From: Alistipes provencensis
GTDB taxonomy: Bacteria; Bacteroidota; Bacteroidia; Bacteroidales; Rikenellaceae
Direction of reading: 5' to 3'
Assembly: GCF_900083545.1 (NCBI RefSeq)
Contig: NZ_LT559262.1
Span: 3,708,324-3,772,323, forward strand
DNA: 64,000 nucleotides
A program made the translations under genes and the position numbers. Position 1 is the stretch's first letter. Every line of letters starts with the position of its first letter. Under the pieces are notes generated by a model. That model was not told the origin of the DNA. It did no database searches and saw only the letters and a list, made by a program, of their open reading frames with translations. Of the stretch, positions 36,099 through 46,225 are shown piece after piece.

Positions 36099-37193
36099 CT
36101 ATTTCACACCGAATAGTTTGTCTTTCAAGGAGAATGCTTCATATTCGGCCCGCAGCGAGGCCATCAGGTCCCGCACCGACTGGATCTTATCGGCCCGCCA
36201 AGCGTTCGCACCGCAGAAGGCGTAGCCGTTGCGGAGCTTGCCCTTGAAAGCGTTGTAGAGCGCCAGCATGATGCAATAGGGGCTGTGCGTCACGTCGCAG
36301 GTCTTGATGCAGTCGAACGGGCAGTTCTTCGGGCGTTTCAGCCCCTCTTTCACCCGGTCGAGGAACGAGTTGTGGATGGCCCGGCCCGGCATGCCGACGG
36401 GGCTCTGGATGATCTCGATATCCTCCTCGTGAGCCTCGATGTAGCTCTGCTTGAAAGCCGGATCGGCATCGCACTCCTCGGTGGTGACGAAGCGCGTACC
36501 CATCTGGACGCCGTCGGCGCCCAGCTCCATGATGCGATAGATGTCCTCGCCCGTGTAGATGCCGCCGCCGGCGATCACCGGAATGCGGCAGTCGTGCTCA
36601 CGCTCGAAAGCGCGGACCTCGGCGACGATCTCCGGGACGAGCGTCTCGAGCGAGTAGTGCTCGTCGGTGATCTGGTCGGCCTTGTAACCCAAGTGGCCGC
36701 CCGCCTTGGGGCCCTCGACGACGATGGCGTCGGGAATATACTTGTACTCCGCGAACCATTTCTGGCACAGCACCTTCGCGGCGCGTGCCGACGAAACGAT
36801 CGGGGCCAGCTTGGTCTTGGCCCCCTCGGTCAGGAACGACGGCAGGTTGAGCGGCAGCCCGGCGCCCGAGAAGATGATGTCGGCTTTCTCGGCGATGGCG
36901 GTCTTCACCATGTCGGCGAAGTTCGACATGGCGACCATGACGTTGACGCCGATGATGCCGCGCGTGGCTTCGCGGGCCTTGCGGAGCTCCTCTTTCAGCC
37001 CCCAGACCGAGGCCGCGCGGTAGTCCTTCGAATAGTTGTTATAGATCACCCCGAGGCCCGCCGACGAGATAACGCCGACGCCGCCCTGATTGGCCACGGC
37101 CGAAGCCAGACCCGCGAGGGATACGCCTACGCCCATGCCGCCCTGAACGACGGGCATCGAGGCGCATAAATTTCCGATTTTCAGTGATTTCAT
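36099..37193 (-). CDS. Nitronate monooxygenase family flavoprotein
   Basis: FMN-dependent TIM-barrel protein of 364 residues in the nitronate monooxygenase/2-nitropropane dioxygenase family, which also includes enoyl-ACP reductase FabK. The N-terminus is KSLKIGNLCASMPVVQGGMG; flavin-binding segments include IIFSGAGLPLNLP and VIAGGGIYTGEDIYRIMELG. The catalytic-site histidine is present in VVEGPKAGGHLGYK. The C-terminus holds an extra cysteine-containing segment, PKNCPFDCIKTCDVTHSPYC, suggestive of metal or disulfide chemistry. Start at 37193 is chosen because the longer frame lacks conserved sequence. The physiological substrate is unknown. Confidence 0.85.
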   Translation of the reverse strand: MKSLKIGNLCASMPVVQGGMGVGVSLAGLASAVANQGGVGVISSAGLGVIYNNYSKDYRAASVWGLKEELRKAREATRGIIGVNVMVAMSNFADMVKTAIAEKADIIFSGAGLPLNLPSFLTEGAKTKLAPIVSSARAAKVLCQKWFAEYKYIPDAIVVEGPKAGGHLGYKADQITDEHYSLETLVPEIVAEVRAFEREHDCRIPVIAGGGIYTGEDIYRIMELGADGVQMGTRFVTTEECDADPAFKQSYIEAHEEDIEIIQSPVGMPGRAIHNSFLDRVKEGLKRPKNCPFDCIKTCDVTHSPYCIMLALYNAFKGKLRNGYAFCGANAWRADKIQSVRDLMASLRAEYEAFSLKDKLFGVK

Positions 37194-37212
37194 TCCGTTT
37201 ATTGTCAAAATT

Positions 37213-37226
37213 CGGTTATATAACCG
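37213..37226. promoter_or_regulatory. 14-bp perfect palindrome upstream of the nitronate monooxygenase
   Basis: CGGTTATATAACCG lies 20 nt upstream of the start codon on the minus strand, a position suited to an operator. No matching regulator was identified. Confidence 0.35.
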
Positions 37227-37365
37227 GGGAACAAGGTACGGAAAATCGGGTCGGTTGGTTCCGCACGGGAACATATTTAACGCAGGCTTAACGCAGGACG
37301 GGGTCCGGACGGCATCGGTTCGCCCCCGCGCTTCCCATCCGGCGGGGCGCCCCGCCGTCTGCCGC

Positions 37366-38889
37366 TCACAGAAACCGCACGCCCCGGACCCGCTTTTGGC
37401 CCCGGCCCGCGGCCTCGCGTTCGACGATGCCCGTCACCACGTCGGCGGCGTCGTGCCAGCGGTTGGCGCGGAATTTCCGGCGGTAGGTCGTCAGGTGAGC
37501 GTACAGCTCGGGCCAGCGGAGGTTCCAGCCCCGGGGCCAGCGCACGAGGTGCAGGGCCGTGGCCGAGTTGGAGAGGATGCGGGCCTCCTTGTTGGCGCTC
37601 TGGTGAAACCACTCGATCCTCACGCCCGGCGCCAGCGCCTGCACCGCCCGGGCGAAGCCGCGGCCGCCGTTGTTGCTCTCGATGGCCGCCTGCCGCGTGT
37701 CGGAGCGCACGAGCATATCCCCCACCAGCGGTTCGGTCGTCTCCATCGGTTCGCGCGAGTAGACCGCATCGGTGACATAGATCACCCCGTCGGCGTCGAC
37801 GGCATAGCAGAGCGAGCAGAGGTAGTCGTCGCCCGTGTCGGCCGTATCGGTGTAGTTGGCGCGGCGGACGATCTCGCGGGGCAGGTCGTCGTACTCGGCG
37901 AAATTCAGCCCGTACAGCAGTCCTTCGCGGGACGAGGGATGCCCCTGATACATCGCCTCGAACTGCAGAGGGTCCAGCCGCCGCTTGGCGGCCAGCAGCG
38001 AAGCGCCGTGCTGCTCCTCCCACAGCGCCTCGCCGGGCTGCCGGGGATCGACCTCCGTAGGCGGGCCGTTTTTCAGGGCCTCGAAATTGAGGTGCAGCCA
38101 CCTGTCGGCGGACAGACACTCCAACTGCGACCACGCGCGCAGCTCCTCGACCGGTTCGCGGGCCGCGAGGGTGCCGATGAGGTCCTCCTCGTGCCAGCGG
38201 GTGAAGACGATCAGTTCACGCGAGGCGTTGTGCATACGAGTCCTCACGACGGAGGTGTACCACTCCCAGCAGTTGCCGCGGATCAGGGGCGAATTGGCCT
38301 CAAGCGCGTCTTTATATAAATCGTCCAAAACGAAGCAGTCCACGCGGTTGCCCGTCAGCGACCCCTCGCGCCCGACGGAGAGCAGTCCGCCCCGGCGGCC
38401 GATGATCTCGACCTCGTCGGCGGTGCGGATATAGCCCGGAGGTTTGGCCCCCTGCTTGATGGAGGTGTCGGGGAAAAAGGCGGCGTACTCCTGCGATTCG
38501 AGGATGCGCTGCACGCGGCGGTTGAACTTCGAGGCCAGCGACCCCGAATAGGAGGCGATGGCGACCCGCAGGTCGGGATCGAGCCCCAGCACATAGGCCG
38601 GGAGCAGGGTCGTGGCCCCGACGCTCTTGCCGTGCTGGGGCGGCATGGTGACGATCAGCCGCCGGATGCGTCCTGCGGCAAAGGCCTCCAGCACACGGTA
38701 ATAGGCCCGGTGGAAGGGTTGCAGTTCGAGAAAGGGATAGACCCCGAGGGCGAAGTCGGCAAAGGCAGGCGGCGCGGCGGCAGGCGGCTTTTCGGAATAC
38801 GGCACCTCCTCCGGAGACGCCGGCCCGCAGGTCATAAAAACCTCTGCGGAAGGCATTTCCGCAGAGGCAGGTTCGGTTGTTTTAACCAT
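37366..38889 (-). CDS. Phage terminase large subunit (orphan)
   Basis: DNA-packaging motor protein of 507 residues. The ATPase domain has a Walker-A-like motif MPPQHGKS (Lys88), a Walker B at CFVLDDLYKD, and coupling motif ELIVFTRWHEEDLIG. The C-terminal RNase-H-like nuclease domain has acidic residues in CYAVDADGVIYVTD, AIESNNGG and HDAADV. It appears intact, but no portal, capsid, tail, integrase or small-terminase gene is in the neighbourhood. The N-terminal 40 residues are proline- and alanine-rich. It lies downstream of a 95-residue unknown gene on the same strand and opposite an S24-type repressor, which suggests a reduced prophage or a kept phage module. Confidence 0.88.
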   Translation of the reverse strand: MVKTTEPASAEMPSAEVFMTCGPASPEEVPYSEKPPAAAPPAFADFALGVYPFLELQPFHRAYYRVLEAFAAGRIRRLIVTMPPQHGKSVGATTLLPAYVLGLDPDLRVAIASYSGSLASKFNRRVQRILESQEYAAFFPDTSIKQGAKPPGYIRTADEVEIIGRRGGLLSVGREGSLTGNRVDCFVLDDLYKDALEANSPLIRGNCWEWYTSVVRTRMHNASRELIVFTRWHEEDLIGTLAAREPVEELRAWSQLECLSADRWLHLNFEALKNGPPTEVDPRQPGEALWEEQHGASLLAAKRRLDPLQFEAMYQGHPSSREGLLYGLNFAEYDDLPREIVRRANYTDTADTGDDYLCSLCYAVDADGVIYVTDAVYSREPMETTEPLVGDMLVRSDTRQAAIESNNGGRGFARAVQALAPGVRIEWFHQSANKEARILSNSATALHLVRWPRGWNLRWPELYAHLTTYRRKFRANRWHDAADVVTGIVEREAAGRGQKRVRGVRFL

Positions 38890-39010
38890 TGTGTAAAATA
38901 GTTGGTGAAAGAAAAACCCATGCGCGGCGCCGCGGCGGGCAGGTTTTTTGCGGGTAGCGCTCCGGCGGCAGCGCCGTGCCGGGAAAGGAGGGCCGGAGCG
39001 CGGCGGAGCG

Positions 39011-39298
39011 TCAGAGATACGCCCGCAGCTCGGAGAACGAGAAGTCGTTGAGCACCTCGCCGCCGTCGTCCGTGGTGTGGAACTCCCACCACACGGGCAC
39101 CAGATCGGCGATCGTGTCCCGGTCGCCTTCGGGCAGGCGCTCGCGCCGCCGGTAGACGATCACCGAGGCCGTCAGCCGGCACTCCGTGTCGCCGAAGGGA
39201 AACGTGAGCGAACCCGAAAAGTAACTTCCGCCCCCGACGGCCTCCGCAAGACGCGCGGCCACTTCAAGGTAAAGTTCCGATGAAACCGAATAGATCAT
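39011..39298 (-). CDS. Unknown 95-residue protein upstream of the terminase gene
   Basis: Conserved-looking small protein, not recognised. It begins MIYSVSSELYLEVAARLAEA and has a predicted alpha/beta pattern with ECRLTASVIVYRRRERLPEG, then VPVWWEFHTT, and an acidic C-terminal segment DFSFSELRAYL. No signal peptide or membrane helix. It is on the same strand as the terminase gene, 121 nt upstream, and divergent from the S24 repressor, so it may be controlled by it. Codon use matches the surrounding genes. Confidence 0.7.
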   Translation of the reverse strand: MIYSVSSELYLEVAARLAEAVGGGSYFSGSLTFPFGDTECRLTASVIVYRRRERLPEGDRDTIADLVPVWWEFHTTDDGGEVLNDFSFSELRAYL

Positions 39299-39327
39299 TG
39301 ATTATGAACCGATTTTTTGCAAAAGAA

Positions 39328-39414
39328 TTTGCAGATGAAAATAAATTGTTTAACTTTGCAGCACAAAGATAAGTTCAAATATTGAATCTACAATACAAAA
39401 GTACAAATATTTGA
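39328..39414. promoter_or_regulatory. Divergent promoter-operator of the repressor/terminase module
   Basis: Plus strand: TTTG (39328-39331), 19 nt, TAACTTTG (39351-39358) directed at the S24 repressor gene. Minus strand: TATCTTTG (39364-39371) directed at the small gene and terminase. An inverted repeat TCAAATATT/AATATTTGA (39375-39383 and 39406-39414) covers the minus-strand -33 region, a fitting site for repression of the minus-strand genes. Confidence 0.6.
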
Positions 39415-39439
39415 TATCAATAATTCCAATAAGAAAGCC

Positions 39440-40111
39440 ATGAACGGACGGGTGAAACTGATACGCAAACAACTCGAGATGACGCAAGAACAGCTGGCAC
39501 AGCGACTTGGCATCGGGAAAGCGGCGCTCTCGATGATCGAGACCGGCAAGGCGGGACTCTCGACCCGCAACCGCAACATACTGGTTCAGGAATTGAACGT
39601 CAATCCCGAGTGGCTCGAAACCGGGAAAGGCAACATGTTCAACGCCGAACCCGACCTGACGGCCTACATGCACCGCACGGACAATTCGCTGCCGCTGCAG
39701 AGCGTGCCCCTCTACTCGATCGAGGGCACGGCGGGGCTGGTGCCGCTGTTCTCGGACCGGGTGCAGACCAAACCCGTCAATTTCATCCACATCCCCAACC
39801 TCCCGAAATGCGACGGGGCCATTTATATCGTCGGGGACTCGATGTACCCGCTGCTGAAAAGCGGCGACATCGTGCTTTACAAACAGTTGCACGACATCGA
39901 CGACATCTTCTGGGGGGACATGTACCTGCTGTCGATCGACATCGACGGCGAAGAGTATGTGACGGTGAAATACATCCAGAAATCCGACCGCGAGGGCTAT
40001 GTGAAGCTCGTGAGCCAGAACGTCCACCACGCCGACAAAGAGGTGGAGATCGCACGCATCCGCGCCATCGCGCTCGTAAAGGCAAGTATCAGGATGAACT
40101 CCATAAGGTAA
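39440..40111 (+). CDS. LexA/CI-type repressor: XRE HTH fused to S24 autoprotease domain
   Basis: Repressor of 223 residues. The N-terminal HTH (about 3-62: RVKLIRKQLEMTQEQLAQRL, GIGKAALSMIETGKAGLS) is joined to an S24 peptidase-like domain from about 85 on. The catalytic dyad is visible: Ser134 in YIVGDSMYPLL and Lys177 in YVTVKYIQK, 43 residues apart as in lambda CI. Self-cleavage stimulated by RecA filaments would inactivate it after DNA damage. It is divergent from the small unknown gene and terminase, with its promoter adjacent to theirs. Confidence 0.9.
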   Translation: MNGRVKLIRKQLEMTQEQLAQRLGIGKAALSMIETGKAGLSTRNRNILVQELNVNPEWLETGKGNMFNAEPDLTAYMHRTDNSLPLQSVPLYSIEGTAGLVPLFSDRVQTKPVNFIHIPNLPKCDGAIYIVGDSMYPLLKSGDIVLYKQLHDIDDIFWGDMYLLSIDIDGEEYVTVKYIQKSDREGYVKLVSQNVHHADKEVEIARIRAIALVKASIRMNSIR

Positions 40112-40153
40112 GGTACAAGCAAAAGAACGAATAAGTGCCATCGGCACACGACT

Positions 40154-40199
40154 GAAAAGCAGGAACATGCGTGCAAGCACGGCAATGTTCCTGCTTTTC
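40154..40199 (+). terminator. Terminator of the S24 repressor gene
   Basis: 15-bp perfect stem (GAAAAGCAGGAACAT, 40154-40168, with 40185-40199) and a 16-nt loop, ending in TTTTC. Confidence 0.75.
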
Positions 40200-40228
40200 G
40201 GTTGTCCCGCCCGCGGTGTTCGTCCTTT

Positions 40229-40373
40229 TGCCGCCGCCCGCATGGAAAAGGCGAAGCGGCGCGAAACGAATGTGGAGCGGAGCGAGCCAATTCAACGCGA
40301 TTTTTTACTGCCGCCGCCGGGATGGAGTCGCCGAAGCGACACGCAATGAAATGAAGCGAAGCGAGGCAATTCC
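40229..40373 (+). repeat. Two degenerate copies of a ~65-bp repeat (period 80 bp) in the gap before kduI
   Basis: Copies at 40229-40293 and 40309-40373 are alignable end to end with about three quarters of positions the same, starting TGCCGCCGCC and ending CAATTC. They fill most of the 450-bp gap between the repressor terminator and the kduI promoter. No protein-coding sense was recognised. Confidence 0.55.
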
Positions 40374-40441
40374 CAAACAACTCCCCCTCTATCCCTCTCC
40401 GACCGCCATACTCCCCTCCCGGACAATTATTTCCGATTTTG

Positions 40442-40500
40442 GTGAACCAATTCCGGATTTTTTCACTATCTTTGCAAGGATGGAATTGGCGAACCAATTT
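40442..40500 (+). promoter_or_regulatory. kduI promoter region with repeated GAACCAATT motif
   Basis: -7 element TATCTTTG at 40467-40474. The motif GAACCAATT occurs at 40444-40452, just upstream, and again at 40491-40499, where it forms an inverted repeat with AATTGG (40484-40489). Sites bracketing a promoter like this are typical operators. A -33 candidate TTTG at 40438 has a longer spacer (25 nt) than usual. Confidence 0.5.
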
Positions 40501-40560
40501 CGAAAATTGAAGCCAAATCCAGCCGGAAAGACCACAATAAACTAAAATTTAGCGACTTAT

Positions 40561-41403
40561 ATGAAGACCAATTACGAAATCCGCTATGCGGCACATCCCG
40601 AGGATGCGAAAAGCTACGACACGGCGCGCCTGCGCCGCGATTTCCTGATCGAAAAAGTATTCACGGCCGACGAGGTCAACATGGTCTACTCGATGTACGA
40701 CCGCATGATCGTCGGCGGCGCGATGCCCGTCGCCGAGACACTCAAGCTCGAGGTCATCGACCCGCTGAAGGCTCCGTTCTTCCTGACCCGCCGCGAGATG
40801 GGCATTTTCAACGTCGGAGGCCCCGGCGTGGTGAAGGCCGGCGACGCCGTATTCGAACTCGACTACAAGGAGGCCCTCTACCTCGGTTCGGGCGACCGCG
40901 AGGTGACGTTCGAAAGCAAGGACGCCAAGAATCCCGCGAAATTCTATTTCAACTCCACGACGGCCCACCGCAACTACCCCGACAAGAAGGTCACGAAGGC
41001 CGACGCCGTGGTGGCCCACATGGGTTCGCTCGAGGGTTCGAACGACCGCAACATCAACAAGATGATCGTCAATCAGGTGCTGCCGACCTGCCAGTTGCAG
41101 ATGGGCATGACCGAGCTGCTGCCCGGCAGCGTGTGGAACACGATGCCCGCGCATGTGCACTCGCGCCGCATGGAGGCCTATTTCTATTTCGAGGTGCCCG
41201 AAGAGCACGCCGTATGCCACCTGATGGGCGAGGTCGACGAGACGCGCCATATCTGGATGAAGGGCGATCAGGCCGTGCTGTCGCCCGAATGGTCGATCCA
41301 CAGCGCCGCCGCGACCCACAACTACACGTTCATCTGGGGCATGGGCGGCGAGAACCTCGACTACGGCGACCAAGATTTTTCGAAAATTACGGATTTAAAG
41401 TAA
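40561..41403 (+). CDS. kduI: 5-dehydro-4-deoxy-D-glucuronate isomerase
   Basis: Zinc-dependent cupin isomerase of 280 residues that converts 5-keto-4-deoxyuronate to 2,5-diketo-3-deoxygluconate in breakdown of pectin or glycosaminoglycan uronates. The metal-binding cluster is visible as MPAHVHSRRMEAYFYFEVP together with the downstream WSIHSAAATHNY. The N-terminal MKTNYEIRYAAHPEDAKSYD is diagnostic. The next gene encodes the following enzyme, 16 nt downstream. Confidence 0.95.
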   Translation: MKTNYEIRYAAHPEDAKSYDTARLRRDFLIEKVFTADEVNMVYSMYDRMIVGGAMPVAETLKLEVIDPLKAPFFLTRREMGIFNVGGPGVVKAGDAVFELDYKEALYLGSGDREVTFESKDAKNPAKFYFNSTTAHRNYPDKKVTKADAVVAHMGSLEGSNDRNINKMIVNQVLPTCQLQMGMTELLPGSVWNTMPAHVHSRRMEAYFYFEVPEEHAVCHLMGEVDETRHIWMKGDQAVLSPEWSIHSAAATHNYTFIWGMGGENLDYGDQDFSKITDLK

Positions 41404-41419
41404 CAAATTCAATAAGACA

Positions 41420-42214
41420 ATGGTAAATTTTTCACTGGAAGGTAAGGTAGCGCTCGTGACGGGCGCCTCTTACGGCATCGGATTCGCGCTGGCGACGGCT
41501 TTCGCACGTCAGGGCGCAAAGATCGTTTTCAACGACATCAAACAGGAATTGGTAGACAAGGGTCTGGCCGCTTACAAGGCCGAGGGCATCGAGGCCAAAG
41601 GCTACGTCTGCGACGTGACCAACGAGGAGCAGGTGAACGCCATGGTGGCGCAGATCGAAAAGGAGGTCGGCGTGGTGGACATCCTCGTCAACAACGCCGG
41701 AATCATCAAGCGCATCCCGATGGTCGAAATGACCGCCGCGGAGTTCCGTCAGGTGATCGACATCGACCTCAACGGTCCCTTCATCGTGTCGAAAGCCGTC
41801 ATCCCCTCGATGATCAAAAAGGGCAAGGGCAAGATCATCAACATCTGCTCGATGATGTCCGAACTGGGCCGCGAGACCGTGTCGGCATACGCCGCAGCCA
41901 AGGGCGGCCTGAAGATGCTGACCCGCAACATCGCTTCGGAGTACGGCGAATACAACATCCAGTGCAACGGCATCGGCCCGGGCTACATCGCAACGCCCCA
42001 GACCGCGCCGCTGCGCGAGCGTCAGGCCGACGGTTCGCGCCATCCGTTCGACTCGTTCATCGTGGCCAAAACCCCCGCGGCACGCTGGGGAACGCCCGAA
42101 GACCTGATGGGTCCCGCCGTATTCCTTGCGTCGGACGCCTCGGATTTCGTCAACGGCCACATTCTCTATGTGGACGGCGGTATTCTGGCCTACATCGGCA
42201 AGCAGCCGCAGTAA
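41420..42214 (+). CDS. kduD: KduD-like short-chain dehydrogenase (2-deoxy-D-gluconate 3-dehydrogenase / gluconate 5-dehydrogenase)
   Basis: NAD(P)-dependent SDR of 264 residues. Cofactor motif TGASYGIG, structural motif NNAGI, catalytic Ser in INICSMMSEL and YxxxK in SAYAAAKGGL are present, with the C-terminal DGGILAYIGKQP. Next to kduI it is expected to reduce 2,5-diketo-3-deoxygluconate to 2-keto-3-deoxygluconate; in Bacteroidales the same family is often labelled gluconate 5-dehydrogenase. It ends at a strong terminator. Confidence 0.88.
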   Translation: MVNFSLEGKVALVTGASYGIGFALATAFARQGAKIVFNDIKQELVDKGLAAYKAEGIEAKGYVCDVTNEEQVNAMVAQIEKEVGVVDILVNNAGIIKRIPMVEMTAAEFRQVIDIDLNGPFIVSKAVIPSMIKKGKGKIINICSMMSELGRETVSAYAAAKGGLKMLTRNIASEYGEYNIQCNGIGPGYIATPQTAPLRERQADGSRHPFDSFIVAKTPAARWGTPEDLMGPAVFLASDASDFVNGHILYVDGGILAYIGKQPQ

Positions 42215-42234
42215 AAGAACACCCGTATATAAAG

Positions 42235-42265
42235 AATGCCCCTGCTCGGTGAGCAGGGGCATTTT
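42235..42265. terminator. Terminator after kduI-kduD
   Basis: 13-bp stem AATGCCCCTGCTC/GAGCAGGGGCATT with a 3-nt loop (42235-42263), followed by TT. It separates kduD from the convergent ABC-F gene and may serve both. Confidence 0.82.
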
Positions 42266-42282
42266 CGTTTTCGATGCGGAGA

Positions 42283-44378
<2,096 letters not shown>

Positions 44379-46223
44379 ATGGAACAAACAAAAGTGCGGG
44401 AGTTGCAGGATGTCGTGATACGCTTCTCGGGCGATTCGGGCGACGGAATGCAGCTTACGGGCACGCTCTTTTCCGACACTTCGGCGCTGCTGGGGAACGG
44501 CATCTCGACCTTCCCCGACTACCCGGCCGAAATCCGCGCCCCGCAGGGAACCGTGGCGGGCGTCTCGGGATTCCAGGTACATTTCGGCGACCACCGTGAG
44601 CTCAACCCCGGCGATTACTGCGACGTGCTGGTGGCCATGAACCCCGCGGCGCTCAAGGCCAACCGCAAGTGGCTCAAGGCCGGTGCCACGGTCATCCTCG
44701 ACGGAGACTCGCTCACCGAGGAGCATCTCAAAAAGGCGGGGTTCGCAACGCTGGACCCGCTGGAGGAGCTCAAGCTCGACGAGTACAACGTCGTGATCCC
44801 CGACATTACGTCCATGACACGCGAGGCGCTCAAAGAGACCGGACTCGACAACAAGGCGGTGGTCAAGTGCAAGAACATGTTCGCACTGGGCATCTGCTTC
44901 TGGCTGTTCGACCGTCCGGAAGATTACGCCCTCAAATACCTCGACGGCAAGTTCGCCAAGAAGAACCCCGCCGTGGCCGAGGCCAACAAACTGGCCATCG
45001 CCGCAGGTTATAACTACGCGGCCAACACCCACCAGTTCGCCAACAACTACACCGTGGCCCCGGCTCCCCGCGAAAAGGGCACCTACCGCTCGATCAACGG
45101 CAACGTCGCCACGGCATGGGGACTGTGCGCCGCCGCCGAGAAGGCCGGACTGCCGCTCTTCTGCGGTTCGTACCCCATCACCCCGGCGACGGTGATCCTC
45201 GAGGAGCTGGCCAAGCGCAAGGACCTCGGCGTGAAGACCGTGCAGGCCGAGGACGAGATCGCGGGCATCTGCACCGCCATCGGAGCCGCCTTTGCGGGTA
45301 ACTTCGCCGTGACGACCACCTCGGGACCGGGCCTGTCGCTCAAGAGCGAGGCGCTGGGTCTGGCCGTGATGACCGAACTGCCGCTCGTGGTGGTGGACGT
45401 ACAGCGCGGAGGACCCTCGACGGGACTCCCGACCAAGACCGAACAGAGTGACTTGGCGCAGGCGCTCTACGGCCGCAACGGCGAATGCCCGGTGATCGTC
45501 GTGGCCGCATCGTCGCCCAGCGACTGCTTCCACTACGCATTCGAGGCCGGACGCCTCGCCATGGAGCACATGACGCCCGTCATCCTGCTCACCGACGGAT
45601 TCATCGCCAACGGTTCGGAGCCGTGGCGCATCCCGCAGATGAAGGACTACCCCGCCATCCAGCCCCCGATCGTCGACAAAGCTCCCGAAGGCGGATTCAT
45701 GCCTTATGTGCGCAACGAGAAACTGGCCCGCGGCTGGGCGTTCCCCGGCAAGGTGGGACTGGAGCACCGCGTGGGCGGACTGGAGAAGGACTGCGTGAAG
45801 GGCTGTATCTCGCACGACCCGGCCAACCACCAGAAGATGACGCACGCACGCGCCGAGAAGGTGGCCAAAGCCGCCGAGGACATTCCGGCCCAGACCGTTT
45901 ACGGCGAGGCCGAGGGCGACCTGCTGGTCGTAGGCTGGGGCGGCACGCGCGGCCATCTGCAAAATGCCGTGGACGAGATGCGCAAAGAGGGCAAGAAGGT
46001 TTCGCTGTGCCATTTCAACTACATCAACCCGCTGCCGAAGGGCGTGCGCGGGATTTTTGCGAAATTCCGGAAGATCGTCGTCTGCGAGCTGAACGAAGGC
46101 CAGTTCGCCAACTACCTGCGCCAGAACTTCCAAGAGTTCCCCTACGACCAGTACAACAAGTGCGAGGGACTGCCCTTCACGGTTGTAGAGCTTAAAAAGA
46201 AATTCGAATCCTTACTGAAGTAA
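44379..46223 (+). CDS. korA: 2-oxoacid:ferredoxin oxidoreductase subunit alpha (gamma-alpha fusion)
   Basis: Subunit of 614 residues of the 2-oxoglutarate-type ferredoxin oxidoreductase, which oxidatively decarboxylates 2-oxoacids to acyl-CoA and reduces ferredoxin in anaerobes. Residues about 1-190 are the gamma domain (VIRFSGDSGDGMQLTGTL, FPDYPAEIRAPQGTVAGVSG) fused to the alpha domain, which begins near GNVATAWGLCAAAEKAG and has YPITPATVILEEL, TTTSGPGLSLKSEALG and DVQRGGPSTGLPTKTEQSDL. The beta subunit follows 2 nt downstream. Substrate (2-oxoglutarate versus another 2-oxoacid) is inferred from the family. Confidence 0.93.
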   Translation: MEQTKVRELQDVVIRFSGDSGDGMQLTGTLFSDTSALLGNGISTFPDYPAEIRAPQGTVAGVSGFQVHFGDHRELNPGDYCDVLVAMNPAALKANRKWLKAGATVILDGDSLTEEHLKKAGFATLDPLEELKLDEYNVVIPDITSMTREALKETGLDNKAVVKCKNMFALGICFWLFDRPEDYALKYLDGKFAKKNPAVAEANKLAIAAGYNYAANTHQFANNYTVAPAPREKGTYRSINGNVATAWGLCAAAEKAGLPLFCGSYPITPATVILEELAKRKDLGVKTVQAEDEIAGICTAIGAAFAGNFAVTTTSGPGLSLKSEALGLAVMTELPLVVVDVQRGGPSTGLPTKTEQSDLAQALYGRNGECPVIVVAASSPSDCFHYAFEAGRLAMEHMTPVILLTDGFIANGSEPWRIPQMKDYPAIQPPIVDKAPEGGFMPYVRNEKLARGWAFPGKVGLEHRVGGLEKDCVKGCISHDPANHQKMTHARAEKVAKAAEDIPAQTVYGEAEGDLLVVGWGGTRGHLQNAVDEMRKEGKKVSLCHFNYINPLPKGVRGIFAKFRKIVVCELNEGQFANYLRQNFQEFPYDQYNKCEGLPFTVVELKKKFESLLK

Positions 46224-46225
46224 CC

